Source: ZC4RG25 sp041687075
Lineage (GTDB): Bacteria; Pseudomonadota; Alphaproteobacteria; Rhizobiales; Hyphomicrobiaceae
Assembly (NCBI GenBank): GCA_041687075.1
Contig: JAWLCO010000007.1
Location: forward strand, 6,510-70,509
Length of the DNA: 64,000 bases
Direction of reading: 5' to 3'
Shown: one piece after another, positions 45,364 to 54,421 of the stretch
How the letters are laid out: each line of letters opens with the position of its first letter
Numbering within the stretch: position 1 is the first letter of the stretch
The notes under the pieces: model-generated
The model's database searches: none
Seen by the model: only the letters and a program-made list of their open reading frames with translations
Told to the model about the DNA's origin: nothing
Position numbers and translations under genes: made by a program

Positions 45364-46272
45364 ATGGGAAACACCGAACAGATTGGTCATCCCGGCAAAT
45401 TCGGGGAAGCAAGGCGTGTCGTTATTGCGGCTATCCTGCTCATGCTGCTTGCCGGGATGATGGCCTCGTTGCTGCATGTGGGGGTCCGGGTGGTGAGCCC
45501 GGAGGTGCCGACCATCCAGATCGTCCTGCTGCGGTCCGTGTTCACGATCCTGGTCACGTTTCCCCTGCTGTTCCGGAAAGGCAAGCTCGCCTGGCGCAGC
45601 AACCGTCTGGACCTGCAGGCGATGCGGGGCATCGTGGGCGTGTGCTCCATGACGGCGTGGTACTATGCGCTGTCCGTGCTGCCCCTGGCCGATGCCGGTG
45701 CGCTGAGCTTCACAACGGCGATCTTCGTGTCGCTCGGTGCGGGCCTCTACTTCGGCGAAAGCGTGGGCATTCGGCGCTGGAGCGCCGTCGCCGTGGGGCT
45801 GATCGGAACAGCGATCGTGCTGAAGCCGGGAGCCGGCGTGCTCTCCTGGGGCGCGGTGGCGGCGCTCGGGTCGAGCATCCTCTGGGCGGTCTCGCTGCTC
45901 ATGGCCAAGAACCTGGCCAAGTACGACAGCAGTCTCACGATCACATTCTATCAGCCCCTGATGATCGCTCCCTTCGCGCTCCTGGGAACACTGCCCGTCT
46001 GGGTCTGGCCAAGCGCGGAAACCTGGTTCATTCTGTTCGGCATGGGCTTGGTGGCTGGGGTTGGCAACTATGCCTACGTGCATGCGCTGAGGATCGCTGA
46101 TGCCAGCCTCTCGATGCCGGCCGATTATGTCCGCCTGCTGTGGATGGTCGGTTGGGGCTACTTGCTGTTTGCCGAGATTCCAGCCATTTCGACATGGGTT
46201 GGCGCCGCTTTGATCATTGCTTCAACCGCATTCATTACCTGGCGGGAATCGCGCTTGCCATCGAAAGCCTAG
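45364..46272 (+). CDS. EamA-type drug/metabolite transporter
   Basis: A 302-residue inner-membrane protein with about ten transmembrane segments in two EamA repeats (about 20-150 and 165-295). The first repeat has AIVGTAIVLKPGAG-like packing motifs and the second has VGNYAYVHALRIADASL. It probably exports or imports a small metabolite of unknown identity. The ATG at 45364 is preferred to one at 45340, which lacks a ribosome site; earlier extension is not membrane-protein-like. It is a single gene after tRNA-Arg. Confidence 0.88.
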   Translation: MGNTEQIGHPGKFGEARRVVIAAILLMLLAGMMASLLHVGVRVVSPEVPTIQIVLLRSVFTILVTFPLLFRKGKLAWRSNRLDLQAMRGIVGVCSMTAWYYALSVLPLADAGALSFTTAIFVSLGAGLYFGESVGIRRWSAVAVGLIGTAIVLKPGAGVLSWGAVAALGSSILWAVSLLMAKNLAKYDSSLTITFYQPLMIAPFALLGTLPVWVWPSAETWFILFGMGLVAGVGNYAYVHALRIADASLSMPADYVRLLWMVGWGYLLFAEIPAISTWVGAALIIASTAFITWRESRLPSKA

Positions 46273-46421
46273 CAACGCGGCGAGTGCCGCATTTTCGCGA
46301 TTACTGATTGCCGATTAAGCAGTTTTCACGGCGCCTGAGCCGTGCAAACATCTTCAGCAGCCTCCGTCCGGCGGTAGCTGGCGGCACTTGCATCGCCAAC
46401 AGACCTGGAGTTTCACCACGC

Positions 46422-47696
46422 ATGGTCGAGTCTCGGCGCACTGCACCCCTCGAAACGATCCTTGAGCACCTGTCGCTGCGGCCTGTTGCGGGTTGCGAGG
46501 ACCTGATCACCTTCCGCTCGAGCGGGCAGCTGACGCTTGGTGTCGAGATCGAGCTGCAACTCATTGATCGGACGACGCTGAATCTTGCGCCGCGCGCCGA
46601 GGACGTACTGGCGTGTGCCAGCGATCTGCCCAATCTCACCAAGGAGTTCTACCTCAGCACCGTCGAGATCAACTCGCGCAAGTGCGCCGACGTGCATGAG
46701 ATCAGCTCCGATCTCGGCGTCATGCTGGAGCGGATCGACGAGATCGGTGACAAGCTCGGCATTTCATTCTCGACCACCGGATGCCACCCCTTCGCGCGGT
46801 ATGCCGACTGCATCATCACGCCGACGCCTCGGTACAATGAGCTCATCGACCGCAACCAGTGGCTGACGCGGCGGATGACCGTCTACGGCATGCACGTCCA
46901 TCTCGGCATGGGCAGCGGCGATGAGTGCATTCGCTTCAACAACTTCTTCCTGCACTTCCTGCCGCATCTGCTCGCGCTCTCGGCCAGCTCGCCGTTCTGG
47001 CAGGGTGAGGATACGGGGCTCGCCTCGTGCCGGCCGACCACATACGAGGCCTTGCCGACGGCCGGGCAGCCTTATGTGGTCCATTCCTGGCGCGAGTTCG
47101 GGCAGCTCTGCAGCACACTCAAGGCCTGCGATGCCATCCAGTCGCTGAAAGACTTGTGGTGGGATCTGCGCCCGAGCCCTGCGCTTGGCACTCTGGAAAT
47201 CCGTATCTGCGATGGTCTGGCGAGTCTGTCGGAAACCCTTGCCGTCGTGGCGTTCGTGCACGCGCTGGCGCACTGGTTCCGCGACCATGCGAGCTGGCTT
47301 GAAAAGGTGCCGCCGCCGCCCCGCTGGCTGGCGCGCGAGAACAAGTGGCGGGCCGTGCGCTTCGGCCTCGACGCGAAGCTGGTGACGCACCTCGACGGCA
47401 GCGTGAAGCCACTTCGCGATGATGTCCTCGACTGGTGCGAGCGGATCGCCGGCAACGTCGCGGCGCTCGGCTACGAGCCTTACTTCGCGACGCTTCGCCA
47501 GATCCTGGCTAACGGCAACAGCTCGATGCGCCAGCGGGCGGCCTATGCGCAGACGGAGTCGCTGCAACAGGTTGTGCAGCAGAACATCGCGGAGTTCCGT
47601 GCGCGTGCGCCCTTGTGGCAGCGGGAAAGCGCATTAGAACGGTCGACGCGGTCGCAATTGGAGTTCTCACTGGATCGGACGTATGACGGGCCCTGA
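46422..47696 (+). CDS. GCS2/YbdK-type carboxylate-amine ligase
   Basis: A 424-residue ligase of the glutamate-cysteine ligase type 2 family. The motifs LGVEIELQLID (about 38-48) and STVEINS (about 78-84) supply metal-binding glutamates, and YGMHVHLGM carries the conserved histidines. It is expected to join a carboxylate and an amine with ATP. True gamma-glutamylcysteine synthesis is weak in YbdK-type members, so the product is uncertain. The ATG at 46422 begins at the conserved part; upstream in-frame sequence is not conserved-looking. It overlaps the M20 gene by 14 bases. Confidence 0.9.
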   Translation: MVESRRTAPLETILEHLSLRPVAGCEDLITFRSSGQLTLGVEIELQLIDRTTLNLAPRAEDVLACASDLPNLTKEFYLSTVEINSRKCADVHEISSDLGVMLERIDEIGDKLGISFSTTGCHPFARYADCIITPTPRYNELIDRNQWLTRRMTVYGMHVHLGMGSGDECIRFNNFFLHFLPHLLALSASSPFWQGEDTGLASCRPTTYEALPTAGQPYVVHSWREFGQLCSTLKACDAIQSLKDLWWDLRPSPALGTLEIRICDGLASLSETLAVVAFVHALAHWFRDHASWLEKVPPPPRWLARENKWRAVRFGLDAKLVTHLDGSVKPLRDDVLDWCERIAGNVAALGYEPYFATLRQILANGNSSMRQRAAYAQTESLQQVVQQNIAEFRARAPLWQRESALERSTRSQLEFSLDRTYDGP

Positions 47697-48801
47697 CGCG
47701 AGCATGCTACTGGCGGGGATTTCGACCTGGGTCGAGATCGAAAGCCACACCGCCGACGTTGCTGGCGTCAATCGGCTCATGGATCGGGTGGCCACAGGCT
47801 TCCGCCAGGCGGGCGCGAAGGTCGAAAGGATTGCGGGCCAGGACGGCACGGCCGATCACCTGTCGATCGCCGCGCCGTGGGGCGGCGACGGCCCCGGTGT
47901 CCTCGTTCTCTGCCATCTCGATACGGTGCACCCGAAGGGCACGCTCGCGGCGTTCCCGTTCCGTGTCGATGGCGACCATGCCTATGGTCCCGGCATCTAC
48001 GACATGAAGGGCGGCGCTTATCTCGCCTATGCGGCCTACCGGTCTCTGGCCGAGATGGGTGCGGTGACGCCGCTGCCAGTGCGTTTCCTCATCACCTCCG
48101 ACGAGGAGATCGGCAGCCCGAGCTCGCGTGCCCTGATCGAGGCGCATGCCCGGAATGCCAAGTATGTCCTGGTCACCGAGCCCGCCCGCGATGGCGGCAA
48201 GGTTGTGACGGGGCGCAAGGGCGTGGCGCGCTTCGTCATCAATGTCGAAGGCCGTCCGGCGCACTCCGGCTCGCGGCATGCGGACGGGCGCAGCGCGATT
48301 CTCGAGATGGCGCGGCAGATCATCGATATCGAGGCGATGACGGACTATGCCCGCGGCATCACCGTCAACGTCGGACGCATCGAGGGCGGCACGGCGGCTA
48401 ACACTGTGCCCGCCCATTGCTGGGCGACGATCGACGTGCGCGTCGAGTCCGTGGCCGATGCGGATGAGATCGTCGAGCGGCTGCGTTCGCTGAAACCGAA
48501 GAATCCCGATACGCGCGTCGTGGTCACAGGAGGCCTCAATCGCCCGCCGTTCGAACGGAACCCTGGCGTGGCGGCGCTCTATGAGCACGCGCGCGGCCTC
48601 GCCCGTGAGCTCGGATTCGACCTTGGCGACTGCTATACCGGCGGCGGCAGCGACGGGAACTTCACGGCTCACACCGTGCCTACTCTCGACGGTCTTGGGG
48701 TCGACGGCGCCGGCGCACACACCTTGGACGAGCACCTGCTGATATCATCGCTGGTGCCCCGAATGCTGCTGCTGCGCCGGTTGTTCGAGACGCTGCGGTA
48801 G
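47683..48801 (+). CDS. M20 family metallopeptidase (CPG2-like)
   Basis: A 372-residue zinc peptidase resembling glutamate carboxypeptidase/ArgE-DapE. Metal ligands lie in CHLDTVHPKG, IYDMKGG and TSDEEIGS, and the dimerisation lid begins near KGVARFVINVEGRPAHSG. It would cut an amide or peptide bond, often releasing glutamate. The 14-base overlap with the amide-forming ligase upstream suggests both act on the same compound. An ATG at 47704 is an alternative start. Confidence 0.92.
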   Translation: MTGPDASMLLAGISTWVEIESHTADVAGVNRLMDRVATGFRQAGAKVERIAGQDGTADHLSIAAPWGGDGPGVLVLCHLDTVHPKGTLAAFPFRVDGDHAYGPGIYDMKGGAYLAYAAYRSLAEMGAVTPLPVRFLITSDEEIGSPSSRALIEAHARNAKYVLVTEPARDGGKVVTGRKGVARFVINVEGRPAHSGSRHADGRSAILEMARQIIDIEAMTDYARGITVNVGRIEGGTAANTVPAHCWATIDVRVESVADADEIVERLRSLKPKNPDTRVVVTGGLNRPPFERNPGVAALYEHARGLARELGFDLGDCYTGGGSDGNFTAHTVPTLDGLGVDGAGAHTLDEHLLISSLVPRMLLLRRLFETLR

Positions 48802-48835
48802 GCTCTTTTCGGCAGTCTGCCCCCGTGATGCCCAG

Positions 48836-49831
48836 CTACAGGGTTTCCACGGCTGCCCGCTCGGCCTCGAATTGGACGGGCCGAGTGGATGTCAACACAC
48901 GTTCGAAATGATTGATCGTGTATTCCAACCCTTTCTTCAGCCCGGTCTTAGGCTCCCAGCCCAGGTGTTGTCTGGCGGCCGCGATATCGGGCTTGCGCTG
49001 CCTGGGATCGTCCTGCGGAAGATCATGGTAGACGATTTTCGACTTTGCCCCCGTCATCTCGATAACGAGCTCGGCCAATTCGTTGATGGTGAATTCGCCG
49101 GGATTCCCCAGGTTGACCGGACCGGTCATCTCGGGTGGGCTCTCCATCAATCTGATAAAGCCGTCCACCATGTCATCGACGTAACAGAATGAGCGGGTTT
49201 GGCTCCCGTCTCCATAGATGGTCAGGGGATTGCCCAGCAGCGCCTGCGTCACGAAATTCGAGACGACACGGCCGTCATCAGGATGCATGCGCGGACCGTA
49301 TGTATTGAAAATGCGCGCCACTTTGATTTCGACCCGATGCCGGCGATGGTAGTCGAAAAACAGCGTTTCGGCGCAACGTTTGCTTTCGTCATAGCAAGCT
49401 CTCGGACCAACCGGGTTGACGTTGCCCCAGTAGTCCTCCCGCTGCGGGTGCATCGTCGGGTCGCCGTAAACTTCTGACGTGGAGGCCTGTAAAACCCTGC
49501 ACTGAAGGTTTTTGGCCAGCTCAAGCGCATTGATCGCGCCCAGAACGCTGGTTCTGGTCGTCTGTATCGGGTCGAGTTGGTAGTGCCTGGGAGAGGCTGG
49601 GCATGCCAGATTGTAGATCTCGTCAACCTGGAAAGTGAATGGGTGGGCAACGTCATGGTGGACGAGCTCGAATCTGGGATGCGCTACCAGGTGCTCGATA
49701 TTGCGAAAGTGTCCGGTATCGAAACTGTCAAGACAGTAGATCCGATGCCCTTCGTTGAGCAGGCGTTCGCAGAGATGTGAGCCCAGGAAACCGGCCCCAC
49801 CGGTGACCAGGATTGATTTGAGGCGAGCCAT
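48836..49831 (-). CDS. uxs: UDP-glucuronate decarboxylase (UDP-xylose synthase)
   Basis: A 331-residue short-chain dehydrogenase/epimerase that makes UDP-xylose from UDP-glucuronate using NAD. The nucleotide motif TGGAGFLG (about 9-16), the signature NLACPASPRHYQ (about 81-92) and GPRACYDESKR with the YxxxK pair fit UXS closely. The ATG at 49831 follows GGAG. It is the downstream gene of the pair with the tyvelose-epimerase-like gene, and provides a sugar donor for the glycan locus. Confidence 0.93.
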   Translation of the reverse strand: MARLKSILVTGGAGFLGSHLCERLLNEGHRIYCLDSFDTGHFRNIEHLVAHPRFELVHHDVAHPFTFQVDEIYNLACPASPRHYQLDPIQTTRTSVLGAINALELAKNLQCRVLQASTSEVYGDPTMHPQREDYWGNVNPVGPRACYDESKRCAETLFFDYHRRHRVEIKVARIFNTYGPRMHPDDGRVVSNFVTQALLGNPLTIYGDGSQTRSFCYVDDMVDGFIRLMESPPEMTGPVNLGNPGEFTINELAELVIEMTGAKSKIVYHDLPQDDPRQRKPDIAAARQHLGWEPKTGLKKGLEYTINHFERVLTSTRPVQFEAERAAVETL

Positions 49832-49866
49832 TGTGTCTCCGGAAAATGAACCTAAGGACTTCGTAA

Positions 49867-50958
49867 TCATGCCTTTGCAAGCACAGTGCCCGCACTGAGC
49901 TGTCGTCCGTCGAAGGGCTTTGGTTCTTCGTCGGGAAGAAATGCCGAACGGCTCTGCTCCACCCAGCCCATCAGGTCTGCCAGCCCCTGCGAAACGCCGA
50001 TCTCGGGAATCCATCCCAAGGTCTTGCGCAGCTTTCTTATGTCGCTGACGTAGATGCGCTGGTCTCCAGGGCGCCAGTCGTCCCACCGCAAGGAAATCGT
50101 CCTCTGCAGCCGCGCTTCCAGTGTGTCGATGAGATCGAGCAGTGAGATGGCCTGATCCGGCCCGCCGCCGATGTTGAATGCCTCGCCTGCCACTTTCTCT
50201 GGCGCCAGAATGGCGGCCTCGTAGGCTCTCACGAGATCATCGACGTGCAGGACATCTCGCACCTGCTTGCCGTCGCCGTAGATGGTGATGTCACGGCCAA
50301 GCAACGCGGCGATCGCAAACCATGCCACCCAGCCCTGATCCTCGACGCCGAACTGGCGCGGCCCATAAATGCAGGACTGACGGAACGAGGTTGCACGGAG
50401 GTTATATATCCTTGCAAAGTCAAGGACGTATTGGTCTGCCGCTCCCTTCGAGCAGCCATACGGAGACAGGAAATCGAGGGGCTCGCTTTCGTCGATACCC
50501 TGCGGGCGATCTGCGTAGGCATATCGATTGCCCCGGAGCGCGTAATCCGCATTGGCGACCTTGCCGTAGACCTTGTTGGTCGATGCGAAGATGAATACGG
50601 CCTCCGCGCAATAGCGGCGGACGGCATCGAGCATGTTGAAGGTTCCGAGGGCATTCACCGCAAAGTCGGTGCGCGGGTCGGCCACGGAGGTCGTAACAGC
50701 AACTTGCGCAGCCAGGTGAATGACGGCGTCGGGCCGGCTTTCCGCGATGACGCGGTCAACGGCAGATTTGTCGCGCACGTCCACCGGCTCGAAGTCGAAG
50801 GCCATGGTCTCGCGCAGCCACGCGAGGTTCTTGTCCGTTCCCTGCCTTGACAGATTGTCGAGAAGGGTCACGCGCCAGTTGCGCGTCCCGAAGTGCCGTG
50901 CCGCATTACAACCGATGAAACCTGCGCCACCGGTAATCAATACGCGCTTGGTCGCCAT
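49867..50958 (-). CDS. CDP-paratose/tyvelose 2-epimerase-like dehydratase
   Basis: A 363-residue NAD-dependent nucleotide-sugar epimerase of the RfbE type. The Rossmann motif ITGGAGFIG is near residue 8, ASTNKVYG near 125 is typical of the CDP-tyvelose epimerase group, and the active pair is in YGCSKGAAD. It is followed 35 bases later by the UXS gene, so they are co-transcribed. The exact sugar is unknown; no other CDP-dideoxysugar gene is visible. Confidence 0.85.
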   Translation of the reverse strand: MATKRVLITGGAGFIGCNAARHFGTRNWRVTLLDNLSRQGTDKNLAWLRETMAFDFEPVDVRDKSAVDRVIAESRPDAVIHLAAQVAVTTSVADPRTDFAVNALGTFNMLDAVRRYCAEAVFIFASTNKVYGKVANADYALRGNRYAYADRPQGIDESEPLDFLSPYGCSKGAADQYVLDFARIYNLRATSFRQSCIYGPRQFGVEDQGWVAWFAIAALLGRDITIYGDGKQVRDVLHVDDLVRAYEAAILAPEKVAGEAFNIGGGPDQAISLLDLIDTLEARLQRTISLRWDDWRPGDQRIYVSDIRKLRKTLGWIPEIGVSQGLADLMGWVEQSRSAFLPDEEPKPFDGRQLSAGTVLAKA

Positions 50959-51232
50959 GACCTACCCCCAGCCTGAGTTCGCCTGCGCCGCGAAAAACTG
51001 CACGGCAAATGTCTTGCAAATGAACAATGAGCAAACTCATCTGGGTGGAACGGAGTTAATGAGCAAGTCTATACAAGCACTATATTCTCATTTCCAGAAA
51101 TTGCCGTTGAAGGTGGGCAACATACGTTGCGAAACATGACTGACAGATGAACGCGCGATTTGCCTCGCAGGTCCGCACAACCTAGTGTGGCCCCCTGCGT
51201 TCCGGCGGTCTACGAAGAGGGGGAGATCTCCA
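50959..51232. promoter_or_regulatory. AT-richer divergent promoter region of glycan locus
   Basis: These 274 bases separate two oppositely read glycan operons and are clearly richer in A/T than the neighbours (for example around 51060-51090). Promoters for both directions should lie here. I see no gene or clear operator. Confidence 0.45.
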
Positions 51233-52222
51233 ATGAGGGTGCTCGTCACAGGTGGCGCCGGGTTCATCGGCACACATCTGACCAGCCGGTTGCTGGGGGA
51301 AGGCCATACAGTCACGGTGGTCGACAACGAGTTCAATGGCCTGCGCGGGAACGTTCCGAGCGCCGCCCAGTACGTGCATGCGGACGTCAGCCGGATGGCG
51401 GAGCTCGAGACCGCATTCGAAGGAGGGGTCGACGCCGTTTGCCACCTTGCGGGGCAAGTCTCGATCATCCGTTCGTTCAGCGACCCCGTCGCCGATCTTA
51501 GAACCAATGTCGAAGGTACGGTGAACATTCTGAAACTCTGCCTGAAGTACAAGGTTCCGCGGCTGCTCTATGCGAGCTCGATGACGGCCTACGGCAACTG
51601 CGATACAGTTCCCACTCCGGAAGAGGAGCCGTGCTGTCCGGACTCCTATTATGGGATCACGAAGTACGCCGCCGAGCGCTATGTGCATGGCACGGCAGAG
51701 CGGCCCGACCTCGAGTTTCCATTCTGCGTGACCTCGCTGCGGATGTTCAGCGTCTACGGACCAGGGCAGGCGCTGGACAACCCCTATCAGGGGGTCTTGG
51801 GAATTTTCATCGGGAAGATCTTGGCCGGCGAGCCGATTACGATTTTCGGCGACGGCGAGCAGACGCGGGATTTCGTCTACGTGGCCGACGTCGTCGATGG
51901 GTGGGTTCGGGCGCTGAGCAGCCCGTCGGTTTGCAACCAGATCATCAACCTGGGGAGTGGGCGTTCGCTGTCGATCAATGAGCTCGCCAAGCGTGCGATT
52001 GCGGCCTTCGGCTATGAGCCGGGAACTTATCCGATCATCCATGCGCCCCTGCGTCCAGGCGAGCAGAAGCGGGTGCAGGCAGATATCAGCCGCGCGCGCG
52101 CCCTGCTGGATTGGGAGCCGCGCACGAGCTTCGAGGCCGGGCTGGCCGAAACCGTGCGGCATGCCTGCGATACCGGCAGCACCGGGCCGGTCCGCGCGAG
52201 CTCACGTGGGGGGCGGTCATGA
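51233..52222 (+). CDS. NAD-dependent nucleotide-sugar 4-epimerase-like protein
   Basis: A 329-residue short-chain epimerase/dehydratase. VTGGAGFIGTHL is at residues 5-16, the catalytic pair is in YYGITK (about 141-146), and GDGEQTRDFVYV lies in the C-terminal half. It probably epimerises a UDP- or dTDP-hexose. The ATG at 51233 follows AGGGGGAG. It is the first gene of a tightly coupled forward operon; its stop overlaps the next gene as ATGA. Confidence 0.88.
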   Translation: MRVLVTGGAGFIGTHLTSRLLGEGHTVTVVDNEFNGLRGNVPSAAQYVHADVSRMAELETAFEGGVDAVCHLAGQVSIIRSFSDPVADLRTNVEGTVNILKLCLKYKVPRLLYASSMTAYGNCDTVPTPEEEPCCPDSYYGITKYAAERYVHGTAERPDLEFPFCVTSLRMFSVYGPGQALDNPYQGVLGIFIGKILAGEPITIFGDGEQTRDFVYVADVVDGWVRALSSPSVCNQIINLGSGRSLSINELAKRAIAAFGYEPGTYPIIHAPLRPGEQKRVQADISRARALLDWEPRTSFEAGLAETVRHACDTGSTGPVRASSRGGRS

Positions 52223-53337
52223 AGATCCTGCTCGTCATATCCGTCGATCCGTGGACGCGCAGTGTTCCCACGGTGCACAAATACGTGGAGGCGGGCCGAA
52301 AGCTCGGGCACGACATCGCTGTATTCGGTGATCCGAACCCGGAACTTCCAGGCTTGCCCTTCACGACAGATCTGAGCGGCGTTGATCTGGCTCTTTTTGC
52401 TCTGCAGGTGCCGACGGATTTTCCGGACATGCCGCACCTCGCGCACCTTCTCGACGGCATTCCCCGGGAGCGGCGATTGATCGTGGACCTTTGGGGCCGC
52501 TACAACGACACGATCCTCCTTGAGCATGACTTCAACCATCTCGAAAAGCTCGACGGGCATTTGGGATGGGAATGGGAGGAGGCAATCGAGGCCGTCTCGG
52601 ACACGATACTTCAGCCAACGCTCACGCCATTGCGCGCCAACGTGCAGCCGTTCCTGTTTCACGGCTTCGATCCTCAATCGGTCGCCAGGAGTTATGCAAC
52701 CGCGCAGGAGGCTGCAGCCGTGTGGCGCGCCAATCGGCCAGCCGAAAGGCCGTATGGGGTCATGTACGTCGGAAGCAACTGGCAGCGATGGGAGCAGGTT
52801 CGCCGGTTTCTCGAGCAGTACGGCCGCGTGCGGGGAGCGGTAGGGAAGGCCTGCCTGATCGGTTGGGATTGGTGGGAGCGGCCGGATTGGGCAATCGAAA
52901 AGGGAATATTGGGCATAGATACGAATCCGGAGCTTCTCGCAGAGTTAGAGGTCGAAGTACGTCACGGAGTCAGGTTCGACGAGGTGGTCGATCTGTTGGG
53001 GCAGGCGCGGTTTGCGCCGATTTTCCATCGGCCGCTGTTCAAGCACCTGGGCTTCGTGACAGTCAGGAGCTTCGAGACGTTTTATGCCGACTCATTGCCC
53101 GTCTTGATGCTGCCGCGGGACTTCGTGAGGTCGATCTATGGTGAAGCGGCACTGACACTCGTGCCGGGAGCGGACGTCGGCGAACACTTGCTGGATGCCT
53201 TGGAACGGCCGGAGCTTTATTGGGACGCGGTGTTGCAGACCCGCTCGCATCTGGCGCGCCATCACTCCTACGAACACCGGCTGCAGGAACTCGGCGAGCT
53301 GTTGGAAAAGGGTGTGCTGTCCAGAGAGCGTCGATGA
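52219..53337 (+). CDS. CgeB-like putative glycosyltransferase, paralog 1
   Basis: A 372-residue protein resembling CgeB/glycosyltransferase family 1-like (GT-B) proteins. The N-terminus MKILLVISVDPW starts a Rossmann fold. Motifs shared with the next two genes are LWGRYND (about 93-99), FHGFDP (about 148-153), VGSNWQRW (about 181-188) and ETFYADSLP followed by RSIYG near the C-terminus. No membrane segment or signal peptide is visible. It would transfer sugar in the cytoplasm, but activity is not proven. ATGA overlaps link it to both neighbours. Confidence 0.72.
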   Translation: MKILLVISVDPWTRSVPTVHKYVEAGRKLGHDIAVFGDPNPELPGLPFTTDLSGVDLALFALQVPTDFPDMPHLAHLLDGIPRERRLIVDLWGRYNDTILLEHDFNHLEKLDGHLGWEWEEAIEAVSDTILQPTLTPLRANVQPFLFHGFDPQSVARSYATAQEAAAVWRANRPAERPYGVMYVGSNWQRWEQVRRFLEQYGRVRGAVGKACLIGWDWWERPDWAIEKGILGIDTNPELLAELEVEVRHGVRFDEVVDLLGQARFAPIFHRPLFKHLGFVTVRSFETFYADSLPVLMLPRDFVRSIYGEAALTLVPGADVGEHLLDALERPELYWDAVLQTRSHLARHHSYEHRLQELGELLEKGVLSRERR

Positions 53338-54392
53338 GAATCCTGTTCGTAATGAAGCATCGCGGTAATGCGGGAAACACGCATGCCGTCGCCGATTACA
53401 TGCGGGTGGCCAAAAAACATGGTCACGAGGTTGCGCTGTTCGGCCCGCCGCAGCCGTGGCTGCCGGATCTGCAGTTCTCGATGGATGTCGGTGCTTTTGA
53501 CAAGGTCGCTTACCTGTTCGAGTCCGAGCTCTATCGCGTCAGCCGGCTGCACGAGGTCAGGCTTCTGGGCACCGTTCCGAGGGACAATCGGGTGGTGCTC
53601 GACATGGACGGAATGTACAATCCGCTCATTCTGCTTGATGGATATGATCGAAATCACGCGGGCGAGGCGGAGCGCCGGCAGTGGATCGAGCACTACCACG
53701 CGCTGTCGGATCGAGTCGTGAAGCCGACGATTGCTGCCCCAGACCAGCCGCATGTCACTCCGCTACCCTTTTATGGCTATGACCCGGCACTGCAACTCGA
53801 CAGTGCTGCAGCGCCGGAAAAGACTTACGATATCCTTCACGTCGGCCATAACTGGTGGCGGTGGAAGGAGATCGCGGAGAAGGTGTTACCGGCGCTTGGG
53901 GGAATCCGGGATGAGATCGGCAGAATCGGTTTCGTAGGCCTGTGGTGGGACGAGCCGCCGGCCGAAGGGCCCGACGCCGGGCCGCCGGAAGCGTTTCAGT
54001 CGGACCCTGAATTGTTTCGGAAGCTTCGGATCGAGACCAGATCGGCCGTGATGTTCGATGAGGTGATTCGGACGATGAGCACGGCCCGGATCAACATTTT
54101 CACTCAGCGTCCGATTCTGCACCACCTTCGGCACCTGACGCTCAAGTATTTCGAGATCTTCTATGCCGACACCATTCCTCTGCTGATGCTCGATCCAGAT
54201 CACGCGGCAGCGGTCTACGGGCCGGCAGCCCGTGAGCTGGTTCTGTCCGGCGACACAGGCGCGAAAATTCTCGATGCGCTGAAACGGCCGGATTGCTACC
54301 GCGGCGTGGTTGAAGATGTGCGCCGCCATCTTTCGACTCACCACTCCTATGATACGCGGCTCGAGGAGCTGATCGCATTTCTGCAGAAATAG
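53334..54392 (+). CDS. CgeB-like putative glycosyltransferase, paralog 2
   Basis: A 352-residue paralog of the preceding and following proteins. It shares DMDGMYNP (about 88-95), FYGYDP (about 144-149), VGHNWWRW and EIFYADTIPLLML with AAVYG. The acidic DxDG-like motif is complete here. Its start overlaps the previous stop as ATGA, and a 29-base gap follows. Tandem duplication followed by divergence fits the lengths and shared motifs. Acceptor and donor are unknown; the epimerase and UXS genes suggest a local nucleotide sugar. Confidence 0.72.
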   Translation: MRILFVMKHRGNAGNTHAVADYMRVAKKHGHEVALFGPPQPWLPDLQFSMDVGAFDKVAYLFESELYRVSRLHEVRLLGTVPRDNRVVLDMDGMYNPLILLDGYDRNHAGEAERRQWIEHYHALSDRVVKPTIAAPDQPHVTPLPFYGYDPALQLDSAAAPEKTYDILHVGHNWWRWKEIAEKVLPALGGIRDEIGRIGFVGLWWDEPPAEGPDAGPPEAFQSDPELFRKLRIETRSAVMFDEVIRTMSTARINIFTQRPILHHLRHLTLKYFEIFYADTIPLLMLDPDHAAAVYGPAARELVLSGDTGAKILDALKRPDCYRGVVEDVRRHLSTHHSYDTRLEELIAFLQK

Positions 54393-54421
54393 GTCCGTCG
54401 CAAGCCGTAGCGAGGCGCGCA

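Noticed and set aside
45384..45410. REP-like GTCATCCCGGC sequence in the start of the EamA gene
   Set aside because: The similarity to the 27.5 kb repeat is short, without the paired arm, and falls in coding sequence.
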